This document shows, in pieces, positions 6,545-7,385 of a stretch of 7,385 nucleotides of DNA. The stretch covers positions 1 through 7,385 of the forward strand of contig NZ_JAKEDR010000173.1 of the NCBI RefSeq assembly GCF_023653455.1, in the 5' to 3' direction. The first letter of the stretch is position 1, and each line of letters starts with the position of its first letter. Below the pieces are notes generated by a model. That model searched no databases and was not told where the DNA came from. It was given only the letters and a program-made list of their open reading frames with translations. The translations under genes and the position numbers were made by a program. The DNA is from Paraclostridium ghonii. GTDB lineage: Bacteria; Bacillota; Clostridia; Peptostreptococcales; Peptostreptococcaceae.

Positions 6545-7249
6545 TTAAGTTGAAGGATTTTCACGTATTTTAGTTTTGTGTGACTTAGGTATAATTTTAC
6601 CGTCACTTATAGTTATAATATTTTGGGCACTCTTAGCTATCTCATCATTATGAGTTATCATAACTAATGTTTGCTTATACTCATCAACGCAAATTTTTAA
6701 TATATCCATTACTTCTTTAGTTGTTTTACTATCTAAATTTCCAGTGGGTTCATCTGCAAATATAATTGAAGGTTTATTTGCAAGTGCTCTAGCAATTGCT
6801 ACTCTCTGTTGTTGTCCTCCTGATAATTCATTAGGAAATTTCTTGACTTGAGATTTTAATCCTAATTTAATTATTAAATCTTCTATGTACACTTTATCTA
6901 CTTTTCCCCCGCTAAGTGAAACAGGAAGAACTATATTGTCATAAATATTTATAACTGGTATTAGATTATAACTTTGAAATATAAATCCAAATTCTTCTCT
7001 TCTTATCTTTGACAGTTTATCATCATTTAAAGTATATAAATCTAAATCATCCATAAATACTTTGCCTGAAGTCGGTTTATCAAGACCTGCCATACAGTGT
7101 AGCAAAGTACTTTTTCCTGAACCACTTTGCCCAATTATAGCTGTAAACTTATGAGGTTGTATTTCCAAAGTTATTCCATCAATTGCCCTAACTTCACTAT
7201 CACCTTTTCCATATATTTTTTTTAAACCTATAGTTTTTAAAGTTTTCAT
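6545..7249 (-). CDS. MacB/LolD-type ABC transporter ATPase
   Basis: This 234-residue nucleotide-binding subunit is a full-length member of the LolD/MacB/FtsE-like group. Visible motifs in order are Walker A GQSGSGKST (40-48), Q-loop Gln92 in FQSYNLIP, signature LSGGQQQR (142-149), Walker B IIFADE (162-167) with catalytic Glu167, D-loop NLD (171-173) and H-loop His200 in MITHND. The phrases AGLDKPTSG and ADEPTGNLDS are characteristic of ATPases that drive FtsX-type permeases. It acts as a dimer on the cytoplasmic face. ATG 7247-7249 has an AGGGGG ribosome site 7 nt upstream. It follows permease A by 33 nt and is ended by the hairpin at 6416-6467. Since permease B has no ATPase in its own operon, this one may energise both permeases (inference). 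The basic tail after about residue 220 is poorly conserved in the family. Confidence 0.95.
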   Translation of the reverse strand: MKTLKTIGLKKIYGKGDSEVRAIDGITLEIQPHKFTAIIGQSGSGKSTLLHCMAGLDKPTSGKVFMDDLDLYTLNDDKLSKIRREEFGFIFQSYNLIPVINIYDNIVLPVSLSGGKVDKVYIEDLIIKLGLKSQVKKFPNELSGGQQQRVAIARALANKPSIIFADEPTGNLDSKTTKEVMDILKICVDEYKQTLVMITHNDEIAKSAQNIITISDGKIIPKSHKTKIRENPST

Positions 7250-7282
7250 AATTTAGCCCCCTAATATATATTTATATAATAA

Positions 7283-7385
7283 TTAATCGTTAGCTTTTAC
7301 GCCTTCAATAATACTCATATTTTTAAACTCTCTATTACTTGTCATAACTGCTAGTATACATACTATAATAGATATAATTAAAAAT
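7283..7385 (-). CDS. C-terminal fragment of a second FtsX-type ABC permease (permease A), cut by right edge
   Basis: Only the last 33 codons and the TAA (7283-7285) are inside the window; the rest continues past the right edge. The visible part is the end of the last membrane helix followed by a short cytoplasmic tail reading MSIIEGVKAND. It aligns without gaps to residues 819-851 of permease B, with 22 of 33 residues identical by my count, and the DNA over the same 103 bases is about 79% identical. It is therefore a paralogue of permease B. It lies 33 nt upstream of the ATPase on the same strand and is almost certainly co-transcribed with it, as the cognate transport partner. Whether it is full length cannot be told. 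Confidence 0.85.
   Translation of the reverse strand, partial: FLIISIIVCILAVMTSNREFKNMSIIEGVKAND

Overview
The window is AT-rich DNA (A/T-dominated codons, G-rich Shine-Dalgarno sequences, intrinsic terminators, LytTR regulation) and fits a low-GC Firmicute. A Clostridia member such as a Peptostreptococcaceae or Clostridiaceae species is my best guess from style alone, because no marker gene fixes the taxon. I see no rRNA, tRNA, CRISPR array, insertion sequence or phage gene.

Layout, left to right: (1) 1-930, minus: the membrane-sensor and H-box part of an AgrC-like histidine kinase, cut by the left edge. (2) 924-1637, minus: its AgrA-like LytTR response regulator, which is transcribed first and overlaps the kinase start by 7 nt; an extended -10 promoter can be proposed upstream. 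(3) 1638-1834: divergent intergenic region. (4) 1835-2635, plus: a Cof-type HAD phosphatase with a TTG start, followed by a strong hairpin terminator in the convergent gap. (5) 2778-5333, minus: an 851-residue FtsX/MacB-type ABC permease (permease B). (6) 5358-5738 and 5749-6333, minus: two small exported or membrane-anchored proteins directly upstream of permease B in the same probable operon. (7) 6416-6467: a long two-part hairpin terminator. (8) 6545-7249, minus: a MacB/LolD-type ABC ATPase. (9) 7283-7385, minus: the last 33 codons of a second FtsX-type permease (permease A), clearly paralogous to the C-terminus of permease B.

Minus-strand transcription therefore runs permease A, ATPase, terminator, secreted protein, DUF3139-like protein, permease B. 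Then, past the oppositely oriented HAD gene, it runs response regulator and kinase. The simplest reading is an export or cell-envelope ABC system that has undergone module duplication. One ATPase could serve two paralogous large permeases, and permease B carries its own pair of extracytoplasmic accessory proteins. The nearby AgrA/AgrC-like pair is a candidate regulator, but no LytTR binding repeat was recognised, so that link rests on proximity only. The HAD phosphatase looks like an unrelated housekeeping-type gene lying between the two blocks.
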